64,000 nt of DNA from Lachnoclostridium sp. UBA7215 (lineage in GTDB: Bacteria; Bacillota; Clostridia; Lachnospirales; Lachnospiraceae), in contig DKUB01000103.1 of assembly GCA_002490465.1 (NCBI GenBank), positions 1-64,000 of the forward strand. Reading direction: 5' to 3'. Of the stretch, positions 50,508 through 59,186 are shown piece by piece. The translations under genes were made by a program, and so were the position numbers. Positions within the stretch are counted from its first letter, which is position 1, and each line of letters starts with the position of its first letter. The notes under the pieces are model-generated. The model searched no databases. It saw only the letters and a list, made by a program, of their open reading frames with translations, and was not told the origin of the DNA.

Positions 50508-51656
50508 ATGTACGACAGTATAATAATTGGCTGCGGTTTTGCCGGGGCTGTGGCCGCCAGGGAACTGGCGGAAAAAAAGGGACAGCACGTTCTGGTCATT
50601 GATGCCAGGGAACACGTAGGCGGAAACTGCTATGACAGACTGGATGAAAACGGAATCCTCATCCACCAGTACGGACCGCATATTTTTCACACAAATATAA
50701 AAAGAGTATATGATTATTTGTCACGATTTACCGAATGGTACGAATACAGGCATGAAGTAGTGGGAAAAATACAGGAAAAAGAAATTCCGATTCCTTTTAA
50801 CCTGAATAGCCTTGAAATGGTATATGGGGAGAGAGCTGCCCATCTCGAAAAAATATTAATTGATAATTTCGGTGAGGGCGCACGTGTACCGATTCTCGAG
50901 CTGATGAACCATGAAAATGAGGAACTGCAGGAAATCGCGCACTATGTATACGAAAATGTATTTCTCAAGTATACCATGAAGCAGTGGGGCAAAACGCCAA
51001 AGGAAATTGACCCGTCAGTATCCGGCAGGGTGCCGGTACTGCTCTCAAGGGATAACAGGTATTTTCAGGATACTTACCAGGGACTTCCGCTGCATGGATT
51101 TACGCCCATTTTTGAGAAGATGCTGGATTATGAAAAAATAGAGGTACGCCTTGGGTGTGAGGCCAAAACGGTGCTTGCCATTCATCCGGATGCCAAAGAG
51201 CCGGTATTGTTTGAGGGAAAGCCGTTCCATGGGAACATTATATATACCGGTGCGTTGGACGAGCTGTTTGACTGCTGTTTTGGCAGACTCCCCTATCGCT
51301 CCCTGCGGTTTGATTTCCGGCACTATGACAAGGAGTTTTACCAGAGCCATGGCGTAGTCAATTATACCGTGTCGGAGGATTTTACGAGAATCACAGAGTT
51401 TAAGTATCTTTCCGGTCAGCTTGCAGCAAAAGATACAACCATAGTAAAGGAATACCCGATGCCCTATAGCGGAAAAGAGGGAGAAATACCCTATTATGCA
51501 ATAAATAATAAAGAGAACGATGCCCTTTTTAACCAATACCGTGCTCTCGTAGAAAAGATACCAAACTTTTATCTGCTTGGAAGACTGGCAGAGTATAAAT
51601 ACTATAATATTGATGCCATTGTAGACCGCGCCCTGGCAATGGCAGAACAGATGTAA
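50508..51656 (+). CDS. glf: UDP-galactopyranose mutase
   Basis: FAD enzyme (382 aa) converting UDP-galactopyranose to UDP-galactofuranose, the donor for Galf in surface polysaccharides. The dinucleotide-binding N-terminus reads IIIGCGFAGAVAARELA with 'VIDAREHVGGNCYD'; 'YGPHIFHT', 'KYTMKQWGKTP' and 'GRLAEYKYYNIDA' at the C-terminus are typical. GGAG lies before the ATG. The GT2 gene follows by 14 bp, so the pair is an operon. Confidence 0.95.
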   Translation: MYDSIIIGCGFAGAVAARELAEKKGQHVLVIDAREHVGGNCYDRLDENGILIHQYGPHIFHTNIKRVYDYLSRFTEWYEYRHEVVGKIQEKEIPIPFNLNSLEMVYGERAAHLEKILIDNFGEGARVPILELMNHENEELQEIAHYVYENVFLKYTMKQWGKTPKEIDPSVSGRVPVLLSRDNRYFQDTYQGLPLHGFTPIFEKMLDYEKIEVRLGCEAKTVLAIHPDAKEPVLFEGKPFHGNIIYTGALDELFDCCFGRLPYRSLRFDFRHYDKEFYQSHGVVNYTVSEDFTRITEFKYLSGQLAAKDTTIVKEYPMPYSGKEGEIPYYAINNKENDALFNQYRALVEKIPNFYLLGRLAEYKYYNIDAIVDRALAMAEQM

Positions 51657-51670
51657 AACTGGAGGTTTAT

Positions 51671-52687
51671 ATGAAACTATTGACAGTAGCAATTCCCTGC
51701 TATAACTCGCAGGAATATATGCGTCATGCAGTAGAGACAGCATTGATTGGCTGTGATGACGTGGAAATCATTTTAGTGGATGATGGTTCCAGTGACAATA
51801 CACCCGAAATAGCCGATGAACTGGCTTCGGAATATCCCACAATTGTAAAGGCAGTCCACCAGAAAAATGGTGGTCACGGCAGTGCCGTGAATGCCGGACT
51901 GGCCAATGCCACCGGTATATATTTTAAGGTACTTGACAGTGATGACTGGTTTGACAGGGAATCCTTTTTAAAAGTAATGGATGTGCTCCGTGACTTTGCA
52001 AAGGAGGGGCATGGTGTGGACATGCTTCTGACAAATTATGTGTATGAGAAGCCAAGTCTTCACAAACACAAAGCCATTCGTTATGACGGTGTATTTCCTG
52101 AAAACCAGGTGTTTGACTGGAATCAGGTGGGGCACTTTAAAATGAGCCAGAACATTTTGATGCACTCCGTCATTTACCGGACGAAGATGCTCCGTGACTC
52201 TGGATTAGAGCTTCCGAAACATACTTTTTATGTTGACAATATATTTGTATACAATCCGCTTCCCTATGTTAAGACGATGTATTATCTTAATGTTGACTTA
52301 TATCGGTATTTTATCGGGCGGGATGACCAGTCGGTAAATGAGCAGGTTATGATTGGCCGGATTGATCAACAGCTTCGTGTAAACCGGATTATGATTGATG
52401 CGTATGATTTGACAAAAATAAAAAATAAAAAACTTCGTGCCTACATGGTAAAATACCTAACGATGATGATGACCGTAAGTTCCGTGTTTTTAATTAAAGA
52501 GGGGTCGGAAGAAAGTCTCAGGAAGCGTGAGGAAATATGGGATTATTTAAAAAATAAGAATAAAGGAATGTACCGCATGGTAAACAGGCTGGCGCTGAGT
52601 AAACCGATGCAGCTGCGCAGCCGCGCAGGACGTAAAATAGTGGTGTGGGGATATTCATTATCCCGAAAAATTTATGGCTTCAACTAA
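51671..52687 (+). CDS. Glycosyltransferase family 2 (GT-A)
   Basis: 338 aa. The GT-A fold shows 'LTVAIPCYNSQEYMRHAV' at the start, 'IILVDDGSSDNT', and the metal-binding D-x-D as 'KVLDSDDWFD'. A 'KNGGHGSAVNAG' loop is shared with the GT2 encoded at 60975, so the two are paralogues. It follows glf closely; transfer of galactofuranose is plausible but not proven. GGAGG precedes the ATG. The stop is embedded in the terminator hairpin (52677-52708). Confidence 0.9.
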   Translation: MKLLTVAIPCYNSQEYMRHAVETALIGCDDVEIILVDDGSSDNTPEIADELASEYPTIVKAVHQKNGGHGSAVNAGLANATGIYFKVLDSDDWFDRESFLKVMDVLRDFAKEGHGVDMLLTNYVYEKPSLHKHKAIRYDGVFPENQVFDWNQVGHFKMSQNILMHSVIYRTKMLRDSGLELPKHTFYVDNIFVYNPLPYVKTMYYLNVDLYRYFIGRDDQSVNEQVMIGRIDQQLRVNRIMIDAYDLTKIKNKKLRAYMVKYLTMMMTVSSVFLIKEGSEESLRKREEIWDYLKNKNKGMYRMVNRLALSKPMQLRSRAGRKIVVWGYSLSRKIYGFN

Positions 52688-52708
52688 CAAAGTTAGTTGA
52701 AGCTTTTT
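52677..52708. terminator. Terminator between GT2 and PAP2 genes
   Basis: GCTTCAACTAAC (52677-52688) / GTTAGTTGAAGC (52692-52703), perfect 12-bp stem, loop AAA, then TTTTT. It overlaps the last codons of the GT2 gene and ends at the stop of the convergent PAP2 gene, serving both. Confidence 0.9.
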
Positions 52709-53420
52709 AAACAGTTCCAAACCGCCGTCCAAACCAGCCCGCCAGCGGATATAAAAGCAGGCTGAGAATAAGTGCAATTATAACATCAACGACAGAGTGC
52801 TGTCGAATAAATAATGTAGACAGCACGATTAAAATCGTGAGAATTAAGCTGCCATACCGCAGCAAGAGACGCCAGTGACGTTTTTCCGGCCGTTCAGCCA
52901 TCGGCTCATGTGCCGGAGTTTTTCCGGGGGTCAAATAAGAGCTGTCCCACAGGCAGTATAAAAGTGTCAGTGATGTATATACATGCATGCTGGGGCAGAC
53001 ATTGACCGGTGGGTCAATGCCCTGTATGATGCCGCAAAGAGTAGTGAATACATTATCACGGGGGTAATGCGCCGGACGCAGGTGCAGGCTTGAGGGCCAG
53101 ATCACATAAGCGGCCAGGCAGATGGTAAGTCCGACAATGAGAAAAAAGGCAAAACGCACAAAGTCGTATTTTACAGACGAAACCCGGAACGACAAAATAA
53201 GAAAAAAGGCAACTCCCCCTATCACAAAGGGAAACCAGAGCAGATAGGGGATTACAAATATTTCACAAAACGGAATATAGCTGTCAAAACGGCAGTAAAT
53301 GTCCGTATAATAAGGCGCCTCATATTTTTCCAACAGGCAGAAACCCAAAAGGAAAATGGGCAGATAGAGCAAATATAAACTGTGTCGGTACTTTTTCCAG
53401 GCTTTTTGTGTTTTCATCAT
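52707..53420 (-). CDS. PAP2-family membrane phosphatase
   Basis: Type-2 phosphatidic acid phosphatase fold (237 aa) with about six TM helices. Motifs: 'VCPSMHVYTSLTLL' (PSxH) and 'RQHSVVDVIIA' (the catalytic His with SVVD). The first motif is less clear ('RPAHYPRDN'). Likely substrates are lipid phosphates, possibly undecaprenyl-pyrophosphate from the polysaccharide pathway. It lies 6 bp downstream of pncB on the same strand. Confidence 0.85.
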   Translation of the reverse strand: MMKTQKAWKKYRHSLYLLYLPIFLLGFCLLEKYEAPYYTDIYCRFDSYIPFCEIFVIPYLLWFPFVIGGVAFFLILSFRVSSVKYDFVRFAFFLIVGLTICLAAYVIWPSSLHLRPAHYPRDNVFTTLCGIIQGIDPPVNVCPSMHVYTSLTLLYCLWDSSYLTPGKTPAHEPMAERPEKRHWRLLLRYGSLILTILIVLSTLFIRQHSVVDVIIALILSLLLYPLAGWFGRRFGTV

Positions 53421-53426
53421 AATTCC

Positions 53427-54878
53427 TTATATATTATCTAAAAGTGATTTCTTTATTTGATATAATTGATCAGACAAGTCAACATAAACTTCCTGTGGAT
53501 TGACAAGGCGGCGGGTCTCCTCCCACAGAGTATTCAGCTGTTCCCTGCAGTAGCTCTGTATCTGCATAACGCTGGGGGATTCATAGACACACTGGCCATT
53601 TTGGAAAATGGGAACAAGAAGTTCCCTGAGATAATAGCTGCCTCCGGGCAGTTTTGTCTTCTTCCATGTGGCATCCGGATTAAACAGAAGCAGGTCATCT
53701 TTTTCATTAAAAGTTTCCCCGGCAAGCGTAATATAATCGGCACGGATTTTTCCGCTCTCTTTATCGTAAATACGATAAACCGTTTTATTTCCCGGATTTG
53801 TGATTTTTACGGGGTTTTCAGATAATTTAATCTTTGGAATCATTTCACCACCGCTTTCAATGGCAGCCATTTTATAAACGCCGCCAAATGCAGGGGTATT
53901 TTTTGAAGTAATAAGGTTTGTGCCTACTCCCCAGGAATCAATGCAAGCCCCCTGGGATAGAAGGGAATCAATCAGATACTCGTCCAAATCACTGGAGGCG
54001 CAGATGGCGGCGTCTGTAAAGCCGGCATTATCTAGCATTTTTCTTGCCTGCTTTGACAGGTAGGCAAGATCGCCGCTGTCCAGACGGATACCGTATTTTG
54101 CCGGCATACGCCCGGCATCGCGCAGTTCAGAAAAAACCTGAATGGCGTGAGGAACGCCGGAACGGAGAGTGTCATAGGTGTCAACAAGCAGAGTCGTATT
54201 GTCCGGATAGAGCTCTGCGTATTTGCGAAAAGCTGTCAGCTCGTCCCCAAAATCCATAATCCAGCTGTGCGCATGTGTACCAAGTGCCGGGACATCAAAC
54301 TCCTTTGCGCAGATAACATTGCTTGTGCCAATGCAGCCGCCAATCACAGCAGCCCTGGCGCCAAATGTACCGGCATCCGGCCCCTGCGCCCGCCGCAGGC
54401 CAAATTCCATCACAGCGCCGCCCCTTGCGGCATAGCATACCCTCGCTGCTTTTGTGGCAATCAGGCTCTGGTGGTTAATAAGGTTCAAAAGGGCTGTCTC
54501 CACAAGCTGCGCCTCCATGACAGGCGCAACTACTTTCACCAGCGGCTCTCTGGGGAACACAACCGTTCCTTCCGGAATTGCGTATATATTTCCTGTAAAA
54601 TGAAAGCTTGCCAGATAATCAAGAAAGTCATCCGCAAAAACTCCAAGTCCCCTCAGATAGTCAATATCATCATAGTCAAAATGAAGACTCTTAATATAAT
54701 CAATCACCTGGTCAAGGCCGGCGCAGACCGCATAGCCTCCATCGTCCGGATTCTGCCTGTAAAAGAGATCAAAAACAGCAGTTTCCGTGCGGTTATTTTT
54801 TAAATATCCCTGCATCATAGTCAGTTCATAAAAATCAGTCAGCAGCGTAAAATTCCGGTTATCCATACTTGTGCTCAT
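53427..54878 (-). CDS. pncB: Nicotinate phosphoribosyltransferase
   Basis: NAD salvage enzyme (483 aa) joining nicotinate and PRPP. 'FTLLTDFYELTMMQGYL' at the N-terminus, 'EFGLRRAQGPDAG', 'GTHAHSWIMDF', 'LLVDTYDTL' and 'RLDSGDLAYLS' are hallmarks; the His in GTHAHSW is the phosphorylated residue. ATG 54878 is preceded by AGGAGG 8 nt upstream; the open frame continuing to 54938 is only read-through of the palindrome element. Its Shine-Dalgarno sits in the loop of one hairpin, and the sequence between it and the start can pair with an upstream palindrome, which suggests translational control. Confidence 0.95.
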   Translation of the reverse strand: MSTSMDNRNFTLLTDFYELTMMQGYLKNNRTETAVFDLFYRQNPDDGGYAVCAGLDQVIDYIKSLHFDYDDIDYLRGLGVFADDFLDYLASFHFTGNIYAIPEGTVVFPREPLVKVVAPVMEAQLVETALLNLINHQSLIATKAARVCYAARGGAVMEFGLRRAQGPDAGTFGARAAVIGGCIGTSNVICAKEFDVPALGTHAHSWIMDFGDELTAFRKYAELYPDNTTLLVDTYDTLRSGVPHAIQVFSELRDAGRMPAKYGIRLDSGDLAYLSKQARKMLDNAGFTDAAICASSDLDEYLIDSLLSQGACIDSWGVGTNLITSKNTPAFGGVYKMAAIESGGEMIPKIKLSENPVKITNPGNKTVYRIYDKESGKIRADYITLAGETFNEKDDLLLFNPDATWKKTKLPGGSYYLRELLVPIFQNGQCVYESPSVMQIQSYCREQLNTLWEETRRLVNPQEVYVDLSDQLYQIKKSLLDNI

Positions 54879-54969
54879 GCTGCGAGCCTCCTTTTGCGAG
54901 CAGCTAATGCACCAATGTTTGCGATGCTCGCAGCGCAAACTTGGCGAGTGAAAAATTTATTTTTCACTC
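54879..54969 (-). promoter_or_regulatory. Palindrome element (copy 2) and structured pncB leader
   Basis: On the minus strand: palindrome B GAGTGAAAAA/TTTTTCACTC (54960-54969/54946-54955), five bases, the 24-bp palindrome A (54917-54940), ATTG, then GCTGC..GCAGC around AAAAGGAGG just before the start codon. The interior of A (54926-54934) is a perfect 9-nt complement of 54879-54887, which lies between the Shine-Dalgarno and the ATG. Two alternative folds are therefore possible. Confidence 0.6.
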
Positions 54970-54980
54970 TTCCTCCGTTC

Positions 54981-55862
54981 CTAAAGCGTCAGGTATTTTC
55001 CATCCAGCACATCTAATAAATATTGTCCATATTGGTTCTTTTTCAGCACTTCACACGCCAGCAGCAGTTCCTCTTTGGAAATCCAGCCGTTGCGGAAAGC
55101 AATTTCTTCCAGACAGGCAATCTTGCGGTGCTGGTGCTGTTCTACCGTCTTTACAAAATTTGTCGCCTCCACAAGCGATTCGTGTGTTCCCGTATCCAGC
55201 CAGGTAAATCCCTGTCCGAGAAGCGTGACGTTCAGTTCCCCCTCTTCCAGATATATCTTGTTCAAATCGGTAATTTCCAATTCACCGCGGGGTGACGGTT
55301 TTAGCGATTTCGCATATTCCACTACCCGGTTGTCATAAAAATACAGTCCTGTAACACAGTAGTTGCTCTTTGGCTGTTTCGGTTTTTCTTCAATAGAAAC
55401 CGCATGTCCTTCGCTGTCAAATTCCACAATACCAAAACGTTCAGGGTCATCTACATAGTAACCGAACACGGTTGCGCCGGAAGACACGCCCGCCGCTGCG
55501 CGGAGCCTTTTATCCAGACCATGTCCGTGGAAGATATTATCCCCAAGCACCATGGCAACAGAATCCCTGCCGATAAAATCCTCTCCGATAAGAAAGGCCT
55601 GGGCAAGCCCGTCAGGACTTGGCTGGACTTTGTAAGAGAGGGAGATGCCAAACTGACGCCCATCACCGAGAAGTTCTTCAAAACGCGGCAGATCTTCCGG
55701 GGTGGAGATAATCAGTATGTCCCGTATGCCCGCTGTCATCAGAACCGACAGGGGATAGTAAATCATTGGTTTATCGTAAATCGGCAGGAGCTGCTTGGAA
55801 GTAACTTTTGTAAGTGGATACAAACGTGTGCCGGAACCTCCGGCCAGAATAATGCCTTTCAT
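54981..55862 (-). CDS. rfbA: Glucose-1-phosphate thymidylyltransferase
   Basis: Makes dTDP-glucose from dTTP and glucose-1-phosphate, first step of dTDP-rhamnose synthesis (293 aa). The N-terminus is 'MKGIILAGGSGTRLYPLT', with 'KQLLPIYDKPMIYYPL', 'VLGDNIFHG' and 'GFTWLDTGTHESLVEA'. ATG 55862 has GGAGG 5 nt upstream; an ATG at 55874 precedes that site. rfbB, C and D are not in the window. It is separated from pncB by the palindrome element; it may be monocistronic. Confidence 0.95.
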   Translation of the reverse strand: MKGIILAGGSGTRLYPLTKVTSKQLLPIYDKPMIYYPLSVLMTAGIRDILIISTPEDLPRFEELLGDGRQFGISLSYKVQPSPDGLAQAFLIGEDFIGRDSVAMVLGDNIFHGHGLDKRLRAAAGVSSGATVFGYYVDDPERFGIVEFDSEGHAVSIEEKPKQPKSNYCVTGLYFYDNRVVEYAKSLKPSPRGELEITDLNKIYLEEGELNVTLLGQGFTWLDTGTHESLVEATNFVKTVEQHQHRKIACLEEIAFRNGWISKEELLLACEVLKKNQYGQYLLDVLDGKYLTL

Positions 55863-55998
55863 AAAAGCCTCCATCTTGAAAATCTGTATTATTATACTTA
55901 ATTTCTATGATAACGTTGTTGTTTAAGGTTTGCAAGCTCTTTCTAGACTTTCTATTTCTGCTATGCTATACTATTATACATCAAAGGAGGCGATTGCT

Positions 55999-57285
55999 AT
56001 GAAGGCTTATAAGGATATGGACAGAGACGAATTACTTACTGTGAAGGCAGCGCTTGAAGAAGAGTACAAGGTGATTGAGGCAAAGGGGCTGAATCTCAAT
56101 ATGGCGAGAGGAAAACCCGGATTTTCACAGCTTGCACTTTCCATGCCAATGCTGGACGTGATTAACAGTGAATCGGATATGAGAACAGTACTTGGTAATG
56201 ATACGCGAAATTACGGTGATTTGGATGGAATCGGAGAGAGCAGGAAACTGATGGCTGACATGATGTCTGTTCAGAAAGACAACGTAATTGTTTGTGGCAA
56301 TTCCAGCCTGAATGTAATGTATGACACCATTGCGAGATCTGTAACGCATGGGGTAATGGGGGGGACTCCATGGAGCAAACAGGATAAAGTGAAATTTTTG
56401 TGCCCGGTTCCGGGATATGACAGACATTTTAAAATAACCGAATTTTTTGGCATTGAGATGATTAATATTCCATTGCATGATGATGGACCGGACATGGATA
56501 TGGTAGAGAAGTATGTAAATGGTGATGCCGCCGTAAAAGGAATCTGGTGTGTGCCGAAGTACTCAAACCCAACCGGCATATCTTATTCTGACGAGGTAGT
56601 CAGGCGGTTTGCAAACCTGAAGCCGGCGGCAGATGATTTCCGTATTTACTGGGACAATGCTTATTGTATTCACCACCTCTATGATGACGTGCACGATGAG
56701 ATACTGAACATTTTAGAAGAATGTGAGAAGGCTGGGAATCCGGATATGGTTTATATCTTTTCCTCAACATCAAAGATTAGCTTTCCGGGTTCTGGAATTT
56801 CAGCAATTGCAGCATCATTAAACAATATTGAACATATTAAGAAGCAGATGTCCATTCAGACCATTGGACATGATAAAATCAATCAGCTTCGGCATGCCAG
56901 GTTTTTCAAAGATATTGACGGGCTGATGGCACATATGAAACAGCATGCAAAACTGCTTCGCCCCAAATTTGAGGCGGTCCTTAACACACTGGAGTCTGAA
57001 CTTGGCGGATTAGAAATTGGAACGTGGATTAAGCCGAGAGGCGGGTATTTTGTTTCCTTTGACTCCCTTCCGGGCTGTGCCAAAAATATTGTGGCAAAGT
57101 GCAAAGATTTGGGTGTTGTATTAACGGACGCCGGAGCGACATTTCCATATGGAAAAGACCCGAACAATTCCAATATCCGTATTGCACCGACATTTCCGAC
57201 GCCGGAGGAGATGCAGGAGGCGGCAGAGGTATTTGTTCTCTGTGTAAAACTTGCAAGTGTGGAGAAATATTTGACTGCAAATTGA
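55999..57285 (+). CDS. Class I aminotransferase (MocR-type/AspT subgroup)
   Basis: PLP-dependent aminotransferase (428 aa). 'NMARGKPGFSQLALSMPML' near the N-terminus and the lysine in 'SSTSKISFPGSGISA' mark the Aminotran_MocR family (PF12897), which includes the aspartate aminotransferase AspT of actinobacteria. 'YSNPTGISY' and 'WDNAYCIHHL' are other fold-type I motifs. ATG 55999 has AAGGAGG 8 nt upstream; the open frame continues to 55930 without one. Aspartate/2-oxoglutarate transamination is likely but not proven. Confidence 0.9.
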   Translation: MKAYKDMDRDELLTVKAALEEEYKVIEAKGLNLNMARGKPGFSQLALSMPMLDVINSESDMRTVLGNDTRNYGDLDGIGESRKLMADMMSVQKDNVIVCGNSSLNVMYDTIARSVTHGVMGGTPWSKQDKVKFLCPVPGYDRHFKITEFFGIEMINIPLHDDGPDMDMVEKYVNGDAAVKGIWCVPKYSNPTGISYSDEVVRRFANLKPAADDFRIYWDNAYCIHHLYDDVHDEILNILEECEKAGNPDMVYIFSSTSKISFPGSGISAIAASLNNIEHIKKQMSIQTIGHDKINQLRHARFFKDIDGLMAHMKQHAKLLRPKFEAVLNTLESELGGLEIGTWIKPRGGYFVSFDSLPGCAKNIVAKCKDLGVVLTDAGATFPYGKDPNNSNIRIAPTFPTPEEMQEAAEVFVLCVKLASVEKYLTAN

Positions 57286-57303
57286 TGGAAATGGGAGGTA
57301 TAT

Positions 57304-58122
57304 ATGTATCAGTTTACAAGTGATTGTTTAACGGGAATCGGTATATTAGATGATGAGCACCGCGGACTGTTTAGTACGATTAATGAAATATTTAATACGT
57401 TAAACAGTGAAAATAAACAAAAGGATGAAATAATACATACGGCTGAAGCGCTTATTATTTCCCTTAAGAAATATGCCGCGACACATTTCGCTCATGAAGA
57501 GGCTTTTATGAGGGATAACCATGACCCGGAGCTGCCGCTTCAAAAAAGGGAACATGCACAATTTACAGAAAAGGTAAACAGCGTGGATTTTGATTCCCTG
57601 GACGAGAATGAGGCAATCAGCGTTCTGCAGGAAATGATGGAATATTTGTCCCGCTGGCTGTACCGCCATATAATAGGCAGTGACACCCTAATCGGGAAAA
57701 TGAAGCCAATTCATGACAATCCGGTTATGCTTTCCTTTTCTGACGAATACTATACGGGGATAGAGATAATTGACCAGCAGCACAAGCGTTTATTTGAAAT
57801 TCTGGCAGATTTGAATGAGCTGAGCCAAAACGAATTTCTTCATGATAAATATGATGCCATTGCTGATGTGCTGGAAGAGCTTAAAGATTATACAGTAAGG
57901 CATTTTCAGGATGAAGAGCGCTATATGAAAAGCATCCAGTATGAGGGTTTGGCGGCACAGGAAGAAGTACATCAGTCTTTTATTGATAAAATAGATAATA
58001 TTAATCTGGACGAAACAGAAGACGGGCAGCAGGAACAGTTGGATGAACTGATAGATTTTCTGGCAAATTGGCTGATTTACCACATTATGAAAATGGACCA
58101 GAAAATTCCTGCAAAGGGCTGA
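57304..58122 (+). CDS. Double-domain bacteriohemerythrin
   Basis: 272 aa with two tandem hemerythrin domains, about 1-130 and 138-272. Domain 1 carries DDEHRGLF, HFAHEEAFM, EHAQF and 'RHIIGSD'; domain 2 carries DQQHKRLF, HFQDEERYM, VHQSFIDKI and 'YHIMKMD'. Both keep the di-iron ligand pattern (H, HxxxE, HxxxH/D-type). Such proteins bind O2 or act in O2/NO protection in anaerobes. The gene lies 18 bp after the aminotransferase and may be in the same transcript. Confidence 0.9.
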   Translation: MYQFTSDCLTGIGILDDEHRGLFSTINEIFNTLNSENKQKDEIIHTAEALIISLKKYAATHFAHEEAFMRDNHDPELPLQKREHAQFTEKVNSVDFDSLDENEAISVLQEMMEYLSRWLYRHIIGSDTLIGKMKPIHDNPVMLSFSDEYYTGIEIIDQQHKRLFEILADLNELSQNEFLHDKYDAIADVLEELKDYTVRHFQDEERYMKSIQYEGLAAQEEVHQSFIDKIDNINLDETEDGQQEQLDELIDFLANWLIYHIMKMDQKIPAKG

Positions 58123-58149
58123 AAGGAACGGAGGTTGGGGTGAACAATC

Positions 58150-59130
58150 ATGCTGATACAAATTCTCATGTCGACTTACAACGGAGAAGAATATCTGACA
58201 GAGCAGCTGGATTCCCTTCTTTCCCAGACAATTATGGAGAAAGAGGGATGGGAAATGAAAATCCTGATCCGGGATGACGGTTCCAAAGATAGAACATGTG
58301 ATATATTGCAGGATTATGCAAAAAAGGACAGTCGCATCCGGTATGTAGCATGTGCCAATGAAGGCGTTATCCACAGTTTTTTTGAGCTGATTGATTTGTC
58401 AGAAAAAGACGCAGATTATCTGGCCTTTTGTGATCAGGATGATGTATGGATGCCGGAGAAGCTGGAACGTGCAGTAACAAAACTGACAGAGAGAGCAAAG
58501 GCTGTAAGCAGCCCGGCTGTAGGCAGCTCGACTGTAGACAGCCCGGCTGCAGATAAACCATTATTGTATTGCTGCCGTCCGCTTCTGACAGACAGCTCCC
58601 TGAATCCAATGGATACCGTCTGGCTTGGCGGTAAATTACGTCCGTCCTTTGGCAATGCCCTTGTAGAAAATATATGCGTTGGCTGCACCTGTGTGATAAA
58701 TCGTGCGTTAGCGGATTTTTTGCGCTTAGGCCGCCCCTCATATACTACCATGCATGACCGCTGGTTTTATCTTGTCGCGTCGTGCTTCGGAGAAGTGTAC
58801 TACGATACAAAAGCGCAAATTTATTACCGTCAACACGGGGGCAACGCTGTCGGCATGAAGAAAAACCATATCCAGGAATTTGTGCAGCGCATGCAGAGTT
58901 ACCGGAAAAAGCGAGGCAGCAACATGCGCCAGGCCCAGGCATTTCTGGATTTTTGTAAAGAATATGACCTTGCCATACCAAAGTCTCAAAAGAAACTTGT
59001 TAAGGATATGGCAAACATGAAGAAATATCCAAAGGCCAGATGGCGCCTTCTGAAAAATAAGGCAGTATACCGCCAGAGAAGGGGCGATGACCTGGTTTTT
59101 AAATTGCTGATTTTATTGGGGGAAGGATAG
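58150..59130 (+). CDS. Glycosyltransferase family 2 (rhamnosyltransferase-like)
   Basis: 326 aa. 'LIQILMSTYNGEEYLTEQLDS', 'LIRDDGSKDRT', and the D-x-D region 'AFCDQDDVWMPEKL' are typical of GT2 rhamnosyl/galactosyltransferases. A short 15-bp tandem repeat encodes a Val/Ser/Pro-rich insert (about residues 118-132). Downstream phrases 'HDRWFYLVASCFG' and 'YYRQHGGNAVG' are also family marks. ATG 58150 has GGAGG upstream. It probably acts with the RfbA product in surface glycan synthesis. Confidence 0.9.
   Translation: MLIQILMSTYNGEEYLTEQLDSLLSQTIMEKEGWEMKILIRDDGSKDRTCDILQDYAKKDSRIRYVACANEGVIHSFFELIDLSEKDADYLAFCDQDDVWMPEKLERAVTKLTERAKAVSSPAVGSSTVDSPAADKPLLYCCRPLLTDSSLNPMDTVWLGGKLRPSFGNALVENICVGCTCVINRALADFLRLGRPSYTTMHDRWFYLVASCFGEVYYDTKAQIYYRQHGGNAVGMKKNHIQEFVQRMQSYRKKRGSNMRQAQAFLDFCKEYDLAIPKSQKKLVKDMANMKKYPKARWRLLKNKAVYRQRRGDDLVFKLLILLGEG
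58501..58545 (+). repeat. In-frame 15-bp tandem repeat, three units
   Basis: Units at 58501-58515, 58516-58530 and 58531-58545, consensus GCTGTAGGCAGCCCG, coding AVSSP/AVGSS/TVDSP. The unit length keeps the frame, as in the decarboxylase repeat at 15321-15392. Confidence 0.85.
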
Positions 59131-59186
59131 GTAGAGACTCGTTCTTGAATGTCAAAATAGAAACTGCGAGATTAGAAACGAGGTGA

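Noticed and set aside
53466..54803. Plus-strand frames across the nicotinate phosphoribosyltransferase gene (119 and 218 aa)
   Set aside because: Antisense shadows of a gene with complete family motifs.
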